From positions 11,280,640 to 11,344,639 of the forward strand of contig CAJINV010000001.1 in assembly GCA_905178155.1 (NCBI GenBank): a stretch of DNA of 64,000 bases. Direction: 5' to 3'. The DNA is from Amoebophrya sp. A120. Its lineage: Eukaryota; Sar; Dinophyceae; Syndiniales; Amoebophryaceae. Under the pieces are notes generated by a model. That model was given only the letters and a program-made list of their open reading frames with translations. It made no database searches and had not been told where the DNA came from. The position numbers and the translations under genes were made by a program. The first letter of the stretch is position 1. Each line of letters starts with the position of its first letter. Shown piece after piece: positions 26,461 through 37,290 of the stretch.

Positions 26461-27632
26461 CTTTGCCGTGTAAGACAAGGAAAAACTACTTACCTTGCTG
26501 ACGAGCGACAGCGACGCGGACGACGCCGACGCCCCCTCCGATCCGAATTATCGGCGCGCGACGCCTCCTTGCTTTGCGCCGGCGCTGCGGCTACATGGCG
26601 ACGTGTTGGATCTGCATCTATGTTGATGCATACGACGAGCGACAGCGCAAACATCCTGTAGACACGCAACAACGTAGGTGATGTCACTTGTTGTCAGCAG
26701 CTGTGAAAAATTTGTCTGCCCGCATTCTTGCCATTGGCATTGCCGCGTGCGCTAGGCCTACGAAGATTTTGATTTTCGTAGATTCTTGGCGACCATCAAA
26801 GACCTCGTTATAAATTCGGAGTTTGATGAATGGATCTTCATCTTCGGAATGCCAACAGGCAACGCACACAGCCGAGATGAAGGTACTCGTAACAAACTGA
26901 AAGCACGCCGCGGCCACGACAGCCCAGCTTGCTCTTCATCCACGCAGTTATCGCACTTCTGTATTGCGTTATGCGCAAGGGAGTAGCTCGTGCCTAGCAC
27001 TGAACTTAACAAGCGCATCTGAAAGATAAAGATCCAAGTAAAAAGACGAAAGATCGAAGCTGGTGACAAGCTACCAGCCAACCCTAGCTCCCGACGTTTT
27101 TGTTTTTCAAAATGTAAATGTAGATCATAGAGTCGTGAAGATCATGGTATGATTTGCAAAATCACGATGAAAGAGATGTATACTCTCTTGCAACAAGATG
27201 ATGATCTACTTCGACTATGAATGTGGATCATACCAACGCAGCACATCAAAGAGATCCTTGGCTTGATTTGGACGTCAAATAAATAGTTCCCATTTCGATT
27301 ATTTTCGTCCATCAAAAAATCACAAGGTGGGTCGATGCAAAAGCTTGCTTCTAGAGTCGCAATGCATCAAGAACAGCAGCGACCAGCAAAAACTATCGTG
27401 AACGTGATGTACAAGTAGAGGTCCTTCAATTACCCACGCCGATTACAGTCACGACAGGAGTAAGTTGCAGAGCCGATGGTCTTAGTAAGGCACAACGTCG
27501 CACTACACGAGAAATTTAGATTGCTCTGCGTCCTTCATCTTTCGACGCATATTCACCTTCGTCAAGAGTCAACTACGATTGTTTACGTTGTTTGAAGATT
27601 TTCCCCTATTCCTCGAGATAAAACGAAAAAAA
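26461..27632. other. Intergenic region
   Basis: About 1.2 kb with no supported gene. Short frames at 26490-27081 on both strands lack domains and splice signals. Confidence 0.3.
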
Positions 27633-29305
27633 ATGGCTCCAATCGACGACAGCGGGCCTTCCAACCTCTGGGAAGCGTCCGGAGAGGGGGATCAAAAGGC
27701 GGTGAGCGTCTTTCTGCAGTCCGGTAAGTACACACCGATCTCCATCGACCAGAATGGCTATTGCCCGATGATGGCCTGCATCTCGTGGGGGCAAATCAAA
27801 TTTTTCGACTGGTTGTGCTCTGTGTTGGAAAATACCACGATCGCGGGCTTGGAGAAAATGATCGAAACCGAGGAACTGATGCTTCGCCGACAATCGCTCG
27901 GGGAGCAGGATGATCCCTATGATAAAAGCCAGGACAGTACCTTGTTTCAAGAGCAGGAGGAAGGAGCGGAAGCGGAAGACACTGCAGGAGCTCCTGCTAA
28001 GACCAGTAGTATTAATCTCGCGAGCAGCAGGACGAAAAACGCCGAGGACGATTCTGATTCGTACATGCAGGACGTAGAAGTTTCCGAATTCGCACAACAA
28101 GATGAACTACACAATGACGACAGTATGATGGTCGACGAGAGTGCGGACGGGAACGCAGCGGCAGAGCACAGCAGTTCGTCGTCCTCCGCTTCGCTTTCCA
28201 ATGACGTCGCAGCAAGCGCTGGTGGAAGCACTTCCAGGAGCGCGAATTCAGCACACCCCTCTACTTCTGCATCAACGGCAGCTGCACCATCGGCAGGAAA
28301 GAACGCTAGCAACATTGAGAACGACGGTGTAGTTCTTGCGGAAGGGTCTTTTACGGAAAATGACGACCCGGAAAAGTACTTGGAATACCTGAAAAATATT
28401 GATGCCCACACAATCGAGGAATATCGGGGCTTCGTACTCACGCTTGCGCGGCTCCGACAGCTACTCATGAAGGAACAACAGCGGGTCAAAACGGAACAAA
28501 CAGACTCAAAGTCAAATTCTTGCGCAACTACGGAACGACCCCAAGGAAAGGCAGACGAGAACGCCAAGCAAGGAATTATGCTTGATTTCAGCAAGCACAA
28601 CCTCTCAAAATCCGGGCAGTTCTCCATCGTGGAAATCGCGTTGCAGGCTACCGACAACGAAGGCGACACCCCGTACCACCACTTCGCGACCAGTCTGTCA
28701 GACGTGCAGCCACCGAACGCCCGTCAGATGCTATCCAAGAAAAAAACTGTGTTAGTGTAACTTTCTTCGGCTGACAGCATCACAAATTTGCTCTGCATGA
28801 CAGAGAAAACCTGTCATGCGTGGCTTGTAAGGGAGAATACACACGAAAAAAGGACTTCATGGCTGTGTGGCATGACAGGTGTAACTCTGTTGCATGTTTT
28901 GCATTACAGAGTTACACTTACACAGTTTTTTTCTTGCATAGATGCTGGTGGAAAGGTTCAAGAAGTACAACTGCAGTCCGGAAACCAAGAATTTAGGTAC
29001 GATGCTATTTCTCCTACTTTAAACAATCAATATCAAATTAAAAACAAGAAAGTGCTGTGACTCTGATAGTACGTAACAAAGGCGAAATAAGCGAACGAAC
29101 CGTCTTGCATGCCCTTCAACAAAAAAAAATTCTCACAGAGTGCCAAACCGCCTTCGACATGGTGCTCGAGCATGACTTCGAAGAGGCGGAGTGGTTTTTC
29201 CAGGTCCACGGCAAGGAGGCGCCGGATGAGCTGCCCGAGGAAGGAGGCCTGGATGCCGGTGACGGCGGCGACTTCGGTTACGGGGACGGCTACGACGAGG
29301 AATAG
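27633..29305 (+). CDS. Ankyrin-repeat-like protein interrupted by an introner
   Basis: Exons are 27633-28727, 28942-28996 and 29139-29305, giving 438 residues. The N-terminus NLWEASGEGDQKAVSVFLQS and the C-terminal stretch (NEGDTPYHHFA, then MLVERFKKYNCSPETKNLE, then CQTAFDMVLEHDFEEAEWF) fit ankyrin repeats, helix-turn-helix units with D/N-x-G-x-T-P. The centre is acidic and Ser-rich. The C-terminal repeat only becomes continuous if the first intron is removed with one copy of the direct repeat agatgct, leaving AT-AG rather than GT-AG borders. The second intron is GT-AG (donor at 28997, acceptor ctcacag). The tail is acidic and Gly-rich (DAGDGGDFGYGDGYDEE). It is probably a scaffold for protein-protein contacts. 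The start ATG follows an A-rich stretch; a longer frame upstream to 27579 has no ATG. Confidence 0.72.
28733..28939 (+). mobile_element. Introner A (207 bp) inside the ankyrin-like gene
   Basis: Terminal inverted repeats of about 26 bp: the left arm aagaaaaaaactgtgt begins at 28737 and its reverse complement, acacagtttttttctt, ends at 28935, with one or two mismatches over the full arm. The direct repeat agatgct flanks the element (28726-28732 and 28940-28946). Inside, gcatgacag and ctgtcatgc form a hairpin near 28795-28820. The element sits in a coding exon. Excision with one repeat copy restores the ankyrin frame, with no GT donor available at any shift. Confidence 0.8.
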
Positions 29306-30562
29306 TACTTTTTATTTCTACGCATGCTCTGCATTTCATTCAACAGAGGACGCAGCTGTTGTATTCCAAACGAGTTACAGGCTAGAATGAGTCTGTACGC
29401 CGCTGCGCCGGCATCAAACATCGTTAAGAGATCCTCATCCTCGAACAAGCATAGAAATGAATCGAATTTCTCATCCTTGATTTGCTTTCGTCGATGAGAA
29501 CTCAATTACATTTTCCTTCAATCGAACCGAAAAGAACAAGAAGAACCCAACGAAATCCAAATCGAAATGAACAGCGATAGTGAAGGGGAGTTTGGAGACG
29601 GCAATGTGCAACTGGAATAGGAGAACATGAACAAGACATGGAATAAATGCTGTTGTACTTGTATCAGTGACGTTTTTCGTCTTCGCAGAAGAAAAAACTT
29701 CGCGTGAGGACTACACCAGTGCCACCTGCAAGTAAGTACAACTACACGCCCCCGAAAGGATGAAAGCGACACACGGTGATGGAATGCTGTAAGCAGATCT
29801 TGGAGTTGGAGATCTGAGTGTGAGTTTGAGTGCTCACGCGCAGCATTATACCAGCGGCCTGTCTTGTCTACACGACAGAGGAACGCATGCCATAGTAGAA
29901 AAGCTCTGCAGCCATTGTACATGTAAATCCGTCACGAAGTACCACAGTGCGACATCATTGTGCTCGCGCACGCCATCAAGGTCAAAGGGCAAAAAGCACC
30001 TCGCGACTCAGATGAATGCAAATAATACTAGACGCATCAATTGATTAAGCGCACCACGAATAAACGAAGCTGCATGTTGATGATGTAGTACGCCGCCATC
30101 TTCACCTTCTACAAAGACTAGAAGTAGCACGGTAAGCATTCGTGGCGTACTTGTATCAGCGACAGAAAACGATTGTTCCCGTGAAGTCGCTCTTTCTTTC
30201 TGTTTTTGTTATCTGCAGCTCTTAATGGCCTCAGTCTGCGTTTGAGTTTGTTCTTCACGTAAGGACTTCTTCCGTGGTTGTTGTTCTCTTTCTCTTCCTG
30301 GTTCTCTATTGAAATGTCCTGTCGAGAGAACCGCATGCTATGGTGCAGCACCAGCTCCAGCTGCAAAACTTCAACCTGAACGTGGAGACACGCCGAAGCA
30401 ATGTGAGAGAGGGTGCGACTACTCAATGATAAAAAACGTGTGTGATAAGAACTTCTTGATGTGACACCACTACCCCCACGTCAACATCCACTACAGTTGT
30501 TATTTCGCTGTGCGTTAAAGTGGAAATAACGTGCAACATCCTCGCCCTCTTCCTCGTTGATC
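29306..30562. other. Intergenic region
   Basis: About 1.26 kb, no supported gene. The short frames here carry no recognisable domain. Confidence 0.3.
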
Positions 30563-31110
30563 ATGCTGTGCAGTGCTGCACGCGTGGTCTGCCGCAAGCA
30601 GAACCCAAATCGAGCGGCGAGGGAGCTCAGGAGTCAGCATCAGCAGCACAGGCATATGGCCAATGCCAGCGGGGTGAAGCTTCTGGACGAAAGAGGTTCA
30701 TTCTACACGGATAGTCGTTGTGGTTGTGTTTCATCATGAATCGACACAGAAAAACGAATTTGCATCGTGTTGAAATTATCGCGGATACTGTTAATGATGA
30801 GTGTCAGACTGATGTTGTGACCGGCTCGCCTTCGAGAAGAATTCAACAGCTGGCGCAGCAAAATAGTTGTCAGGCTCGGGACCGACGTCGTTTCAAAAAA
30901 TACAGACGCACCCTAACTCTAACAGGTAAGGCCTCTGAAAACATCTACTTTTCGCAAGAGGATCAGCGGTTGATGAAGAAACTCCTGGAACAGAATCCCG
31001 ACATCGAGAGCAAATACGGTGCAGGAGGGGCAGGGGAAAGCACGGAAGAGAAGGTATTGCAAAGGTGGTCGTTCTTTAGTTGTGGTATTGGAGTTGGTGG
31101 TCGTTCTTAG
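30563..31110 (+). CDS. Small mitochondrial ATPase-inhibitor (IF1)-like protein
   Basis: Exons are 30563-30695 and 30926-31110 (GT-AG, phase 1), giving up to 105 residues. The N-terminus is basic, with Arg, Ser, Ala and Gln and almost no acidic residues (MLCSAARVVCRKQNPNRAAR), like a mitochondrial presequence. The spliced core runs SGVKLLDERGKASENIYF and then SQEDQRLMKKLLEQNPD. This recalls the minimal inhibitory helix of IF1, in which a Gly-rich segment is followed by R-x-x-A-x-E-x-x-Y-F and a Lys/Leu-rich coiled coil. IF1 blocks ATP hydrolysis by the mitochondrial F1Fo synthase when the membrane potential falls. The assignment is tentative because the protein is short. A donor at 31054 could add another exon; reading through stops at 31110. 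Confidence 0.5.
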
Positions 31111-32500
31111 AAACGACATAGTTGGAGTTTCTGTCTAGGTTCTAACTTTTCTTCGAGTATGATGCCGGGCCTCCAGGAGGAACGGGAAGACGAAGAAACA
31201 TCCACACATTTTGAAGCACACACTTCACCGCGAAGGAGATCATGCTATCATTGCCATTGATAGGTAAAATTGGTTTTCCTGAGTCACGGAATTCCGCCAC
31301 TGAACAAGAATTTGATTAACGACTTGGTCGGCGTACTGGAGGAGAAGCGGTAATGTCAGGTGGACAGCAGTGGCACACTCCACCGTGCAGCTTTTTCAAT
31401 TTCTTCAACTTCATCTACAATTCCTGACAAGGACCAACCACGAGCTCTCCCTTTCTGTTTCCGGTACTGAGGAGCAGCACGTGCACATCTTGATCTTACC
31501 GCCAAACACGTGCGTGTGCCTGCTGTCAGGCGAAAAGACTAGAGGAGCCACCGACGAAGCACGTCAAGAAATTCGTGCGCTACTCGTATCGACGGCAGAC
31601 ATAGGAGTGTTCTAGTGTGTCACTGTCACTGTGTATAAAAGATCCAAACTTCTTGCCGTGGAGAGGGAGCATGCTGCTCGTCTAACACCGAGTAGAAATG
31701 CTCTTTCCACTCCTTCGTCATCAACGTAAAACACGAAGAAAAGCTAGGGTGCTGACGCTTGGCGTGCCACTGGTCGGTGGAAAGCAATGTCGTGAGAGGG
31801 AATACGATCTCCGAGCAGAGACCCAGCTCCACCCCTTGCTCTTCTATACTGCCGATTGATGATTTTGCGGAGTTCACCTTCAGCTGACCAGTGACTCTGC
31901 TCCTTCGTGTTTGTTCCCAGCAGGTCGGGGCTCCAGCATTCGAGATTCCGAGCTGCGCCTACGATGTTTTGCAAGTTCGACGTTGGTTGCCCATCTTTAT
32001 CAGCCGAAGTTCCGTATTAAAAGAAACTCGCCTCGCCGACGACGTTGAAACATCTTGCACGTCTTGCTTCCTCGCCATGAACGCGAGTACTTCATCAAAT
32101 CATTCTAACATGCTATGGGACTCTGGTTAGAGGTAGTAGCTGTAGGTGTTCGCTTCCGGCAATTGTAAGAGACATGAGTGCGCATCAAGTACAAGAGCGC
32201 ATGACCACCACGAGCACGACGAGCGGTAGAAGCTGAGGACAGGCCGCCAGGTGAAGATGGCTTGTTCGTAGTCTCCGCTGCTGGGCTCCTCTGATAGTTG
32301 AGACGCGACGAGCGCTGCCGGCACATGAAGTAAGATGACGATCCGCATTGATGATCCATCATTTACGTTGTATCGGTATCGTCACAAAAGTAACAAGGAA
32401 GATAGTTCTAGTGGTGCTGGTGCACCTGGACTCGCACCAGGCGCTAGCACGATACTTGCTCTTGCAATTGGCAAAAGTATAAGTAGTTGAGTTAAAATCT
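31111..32500. other. Intergenic region
   Basis: About 1.4 kb. No supported coding region on either strand and no repeat recognised. Confidence 0.3.
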
Positions 32501-34698
32501 ATGGCGACCTGTCCCGCTGGCGGAGCTCAGGGTAGTGTCCCACTACTCACCCCGGCTGCCAGCCCCGAGCACCATGGTACCCCTTCGTGGCAGCACCGAG
32601 ATTACCGTGTGCAACTCTCCGACTGCAGTGATGACGTGTTGTTCTGGTGTGAACCTGCGGTGGCGTCGCCAGGATGGGAGGGAACCGGTAGTGCTGGCGG
32701 CTCTTCCTCGACGCTGTCAGCCTCTTCTATCGGCAACAAAGCGTCCGACTGCGTCGCGTGCCGGTCCTACTCGGACATTGGTGCCTTCAAGACCACGGGC
32801 GTGATTGTGCTCTTCGGGATGGTGTTCACGGTTTTTGTCCTGTTCCTGTACGAGCTGCGGGAGCGGGATTTTGACGTGGTGTCGAAGAAGATGCTGGTCT
32901 ACCCCTTCGCTGCCATGCTCGGAGCGACGCTGCTGGCGTGGAACCACTTCGCGGAGGGCCGCGGCGTGTTGGATATCGATGTCCGGCTGGTCGATTTTTT
33001 CGGCAGCCTACTGTTCGCGTTGCTGCTGTTCTATAACGCGTACTTCGTGCGCACCCGGGGGCTGTACCTGCGGTTCCTCACCATCTTCAACCAGGGCAAG
33101 ACGCCGGACGAGGCGGACCGCGACATGGTGCTCAAAAGCCGTAGCCGTGCACAAACGCGTTTCGACGTTGTATCTTCAAACTGTGACGACAACGACCTCG
33201 TCGACACAGCAAGCGGAAGCGAGGCCGTGCTGGCTGAGGAGGATGTGGATGAAATTGATGTCGATGTTGACGACAACAGTGTCGGGCACAATCTGTCCCG
33301 GAAGGAGTCCGAGGTCGTGAATGATCATTACACGTCGACTTATTCCAAACAAACTAGTCTTCAATCGACCGTGAATAAACACCTCTCCGTCTCCTCTGTT
33401 TGGGGAACTTTTACACGCCCGACAGTAACAAGGGCTAGTGTGTGGGCAAAAACAAAGTCGGTCCTGCCCACGCCAGGCAAAATCAAAGCGCAGACAAACT
33501 CCGCCTGGAAGAAGATGAAGAGCATAGCGGCGGACGCAAAAATCGACGCAGCGGCGCGACGAGCAGGCCGGCGCCGAACAACCAACATGAACATGGACGC
33601 AGAGCCGGACGACCGCGGTTTGGACGTAAAAAGACTAGAAAGCGTGGAAAGCACCCCTAGTGATGAAGAGGCAATCGCCTCGTCGTACAGCAAGACGGAC
33701 TTGGAGCTCTTCATCGACTTCGCTTTTTCAATTTTCTTCTACGTAGCCTCTGTCAGCATCGTCTGCCTGTCGTTCAAACCAGACGCGCTCCCAGTTTTCT
33801 ACGCCCCCTGCTGTGGCCAGGCAACTCCGCGCCCGCCAATGAACCGCTGCTCGTCTCGGCAGGCGGCCCTGGACAAGCTAGGCACACAAGGAGCGGCACC
33901 CGGATCGACTCGCGCGCAACAAGGATCCTGGCCATCTGGCTGCACCGCAAACACGGGCTGCCAGACAGCGCCGTCGCCGCTCTGTCCGGGCGGTAAAGAT
34001 CACCCTGCTGCGCCCTATTGTTTCTGTGATTACGAAATGAAGGTCGACTGCGCGACGGGTGGCTGGACGCCAACGCCGCCACCAGGAGGAATTACCAAGG
34101 TGCTGAGGTATGAACTTATTTAAGTCCTCGTGTGTTTGTACCCTCTCTCGACGAGAGCGCAAGAACGTAGTACTATTACGTGAACGTCGTCGTTGATATT
34201 TTTAAGCACTATCATTTTATTTATGGTGCTTCGAAAACACGATGATCTTGGTTGAGCGTAATAAACCACTGCTTCAAATGTCCTAGTAGAGCATATTATC
34301 GGTGTAAAAGTAAAGAGAGTAATCTGGAACTTAGACTATGACTAACAAGTTCACCGTCGTGTGAAAAAATTCAACCTATCAACAGTCACGGCGCCCCTCG
34401 CAGCTGCGTTTTGTGTGCGAACGGTTGGCAGCCAAATCCATTTCAGACCGCTTGCGTCCCGGCAACGTGCCCTTCGGGACAGCAGAGTTTCTGTGGCGTG
34501 TGTCACGACCCGTTCACACCGCCGCTCGGTGTGGATATTGGTAGCGACCAGGGGTACTATGTGGCTATCATTGTTCTCGCCTGTCTGTGGGGTGCGCTCT
34601 GCTGTTGGGTCGCGTTTGGATGGAGAAACTTCGTGCCGCCAATACCCGACATCGAAATACACCAACAAGAAGAAGTGACCGACTTCAACAGTATCTAA
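32501..34698 (+). CDS. Multi-pass membrane protein with a Cys-rich loop
   Basis: Exons are 32501-34107 and 34404-34698 (GT-AG, phase 2), giving 633 residues. Hydrophobic segments occur at about residues 98-115 (VIVLFGMVFTVFVLFLY), 128-145, 160-180 (FFGSLLFALLLFYNAYF), 405-425 (FAFSIFFYVASVSIVCLSF) and near the C-terminus (YYVAIIVLACLWGALCCW). A long charged loop of about 200 residues lies between the third and fourth. A Cys/Pro-rich region, continued in exon 2 as CPSGQQSFCGVCHDPF, precedes the last membrane span and resembles small disulfide-rich extracellular modules. The tail is acidic. The start is the first ATG of the frame. I do not recognise the family; a plasma-membrane or endomembrane location is likely. 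Confidence 0.72.
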
Positions 34699-37290
34699 GT
34701 ACACACAAATAGCAAGAAGCAGTATGCGAGTAGATACATTCGAATATATCTATGGATACTGTCGTGCAGCTAGTAGTAGTGCTCTTCACTTTCTTCAATA
34801 CGAATACTTTTTTCGTTGTGGCCACACAAATTGATTTCAACACGTTACAAGAGTGCGCACTTTCGAGGAAATCAGGGGTGTTGTTCTATTTGTTCATGCA
34901 GACAATAACAAACAACTAGGAACCTTGACCACAAGAAGCGGCAAAGAGGGCATCCTTGGAGAGGAAGACGAAGCGGATCTACAACTACAAGTCCCGCGAG
35001 TAATCATCACGGATGTTGATGCCTTGTCCTTTGACGATGACGACATCCAGCCAAGAACTTTCCAGCGTATTCCCAACACGGAACGACCCTTTCAAGAACT
35101 AGCAACGAGAAAGATGAAGTCCGTCAACTTCACTGCAAGTACGTAGGCGTAGCGCAGCACTTACAGACGCAATAGCGCCGGAGGAAGCCCCCTGCCAGTT
35201 CCAGTTATACTCAGCCGCGGAAGGGAACAATGCGGATGAAGCGACGAAAAGGAACAGGACCGGTGTACTCCTGGACAGAAGATGAAAACCATGATCTCCA
35301 TCTTCAACTACAACTCACGGAACGAGTCTTGAAAGAGCAAACGGTTGCCAACGGCTTAGGTCGAGCTAACGGAGGGCAGCCGCAGTTGTTAGGACAACAT
35401 GAACACTAACTTAAGTGAAAGCGATAAGAATAAAGAAGCTTCGTCTTCATCTGCTGCAAGAATAGCTGCAAAAGATATGAGCAGTACCGACGAAGAAACT
35501 ATTACTACCAGCCCTTATCAGTATCTGCAAAAGGTGCAGGGCACGTATCAGGGTAACGCCCAGGAGCGCAAATCGTATCGAGCATTTTCATGAGAGAATT
35601 TTTCTCATGGACTTGCTATAGAATTTTGAAATGGTACAAGAAGTGCGCGATTTCGCGTTTGAACAAGTGAAGACGAAGAGCATACCTGTCTACCACAGCA
35701 TTCCTCACACGAGTGCGGTTATTTTTCATCTCAAAGCAAAAGAACTCACCGACCTGCAGGGCAACTATCATGATCTGCTGGTAGGGGTGCCACAATGATT
35801 TACGTTTTTCCCTCCGTCGGAAATCGGATTCCCGCCTCTTGTCTTATGTGGAAGTGTTTTCGTTACGGCTCGCCTTGCGAGAAAACAAAGCGAGATCTTC
35901 GATGACCTCCTCATCTCTTCACACATTTGCAGATGCAGCTTCATCAGAGCGGAATAAGTACAGTACGCAAAACGGATCGCAATTTGGAAAAACGGTAGAA
36001 AAACTGAATTTGCAAATCCGGAAAAGGTGTTGAAGTTGATGATCTCGTTTGGACATATGAGTTTTTCCGTTCCTCAGATCCTCTCTGATCGTCGAAATCG
36101 TGATCGTGCTTGCTATCATGTAGCAGTAACATCGGAAGAATATAATGAGCTGCAAATATTCCTAGAAAGTCTGGAGATGGAAACGAAAGAGAATGAACAG
36201 AAAATTCGCAATGAGTACTACATCATTTTTTTCGTTCCGGTCCGATAATCTGCTCTCAAGTATATCGATCCACTTCCATCTTGAAATTTATTATTGGTCT
36301 TTATCACAAAAAACAGCGACATTCATTCCATGAGTAGGGTGTGAGGCATTGTATGATTTTGCTCAATAGAAAAAGCATGGCTCTAGTCGCGTAAGCCCTC
36401 CTGCAAATTAATGGCATAGAAAGGAGAAGTGACCGTACGAGTATGACCCGGTGACCAAACTTCCGGGTGTTGCGATCATTTAAGTACCAGATAGCCGGCC
36501 TGTGGCAAGCTTCTATCCTCACCAAAAGCTCATGAGCATGAAGGATTGCCAGCGAAATCGACAGGATCAGCCTGCGTCGCGTCGCAATCGGCTTTGAAGA
36601 TTTCGGCAGAGACTCTCGTGCACGTTTATTGGTGCGTGGACCTCAGGTTCCGCCGTCGTGCCGGCAACAGGTGGTGTAAGTCCTAATCGTAATCAAGATC
36701 CTGGCGCCACTGACGCTCGACCCTCTCGTCGGGGAGGAAACGAAAGAACGACAGTGGAGGACCCGTTACTTCGCCTGCTCGGATGGCCTTTCTGTTCAAC
36801 AAGATTTATCGTGCTCCTGCTGCTCAAAGACACTGAATCCCCCTCCGTTTCCCCAGAGTATTGCCCGCCCGCGACCTTGCCAAAAATAAGACCACGACGG
36901 ACAACGACTGAAGAGCGAACGTCTCTTCACAAGACGCACGATCTACTTAGCGACATCTGCCAGCGCCGCCAGCAGTAGACCTAAACAAGTCATAAGACGC
37001 GAACCCGAGGAATACGACTAGAAAACAACCAGCAGAAGCGTTATCTACAAGAAACCGCACTCAGGCTCAGCGACCTCACTGCAAGCGCTTCTGTTAGGGC
37101 AGATTGATTGCGACCACCTCAACAGAGCAGCTGGTGTGACGTCTACCTCCAACCGTTTGCGTTGAAGCTAGTAGTTCGACCTGCTCCCAAGCGCACCAGC
37201 TACGTTCCTATCAACATCCGGAGCGACGAGCTACAACGACCTACAACGCCCAAACCCATAGATACTCGCTTTGAGTCGGTTACGACCAAC
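34699..37290. other. Intergenic region with scattered coding-like fragments
   Basis: About 2.6 kb. Short open stretches have coding-like composition: 34853-35146; about 35230-35409 (begins MRMKRRKGTGPVYSWTEDEN); 35399-35593; about 35632-35799 (begins MVQEVRDFAFEQVKTKSI); and about 36130-36248 (includes VTSEEYNELQIFLESLEMET). I could not join them into one reading frame with splice sites. They may be an unresolved multi-exon gene, a decayed gene, or chance. Confidence 0.3.
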
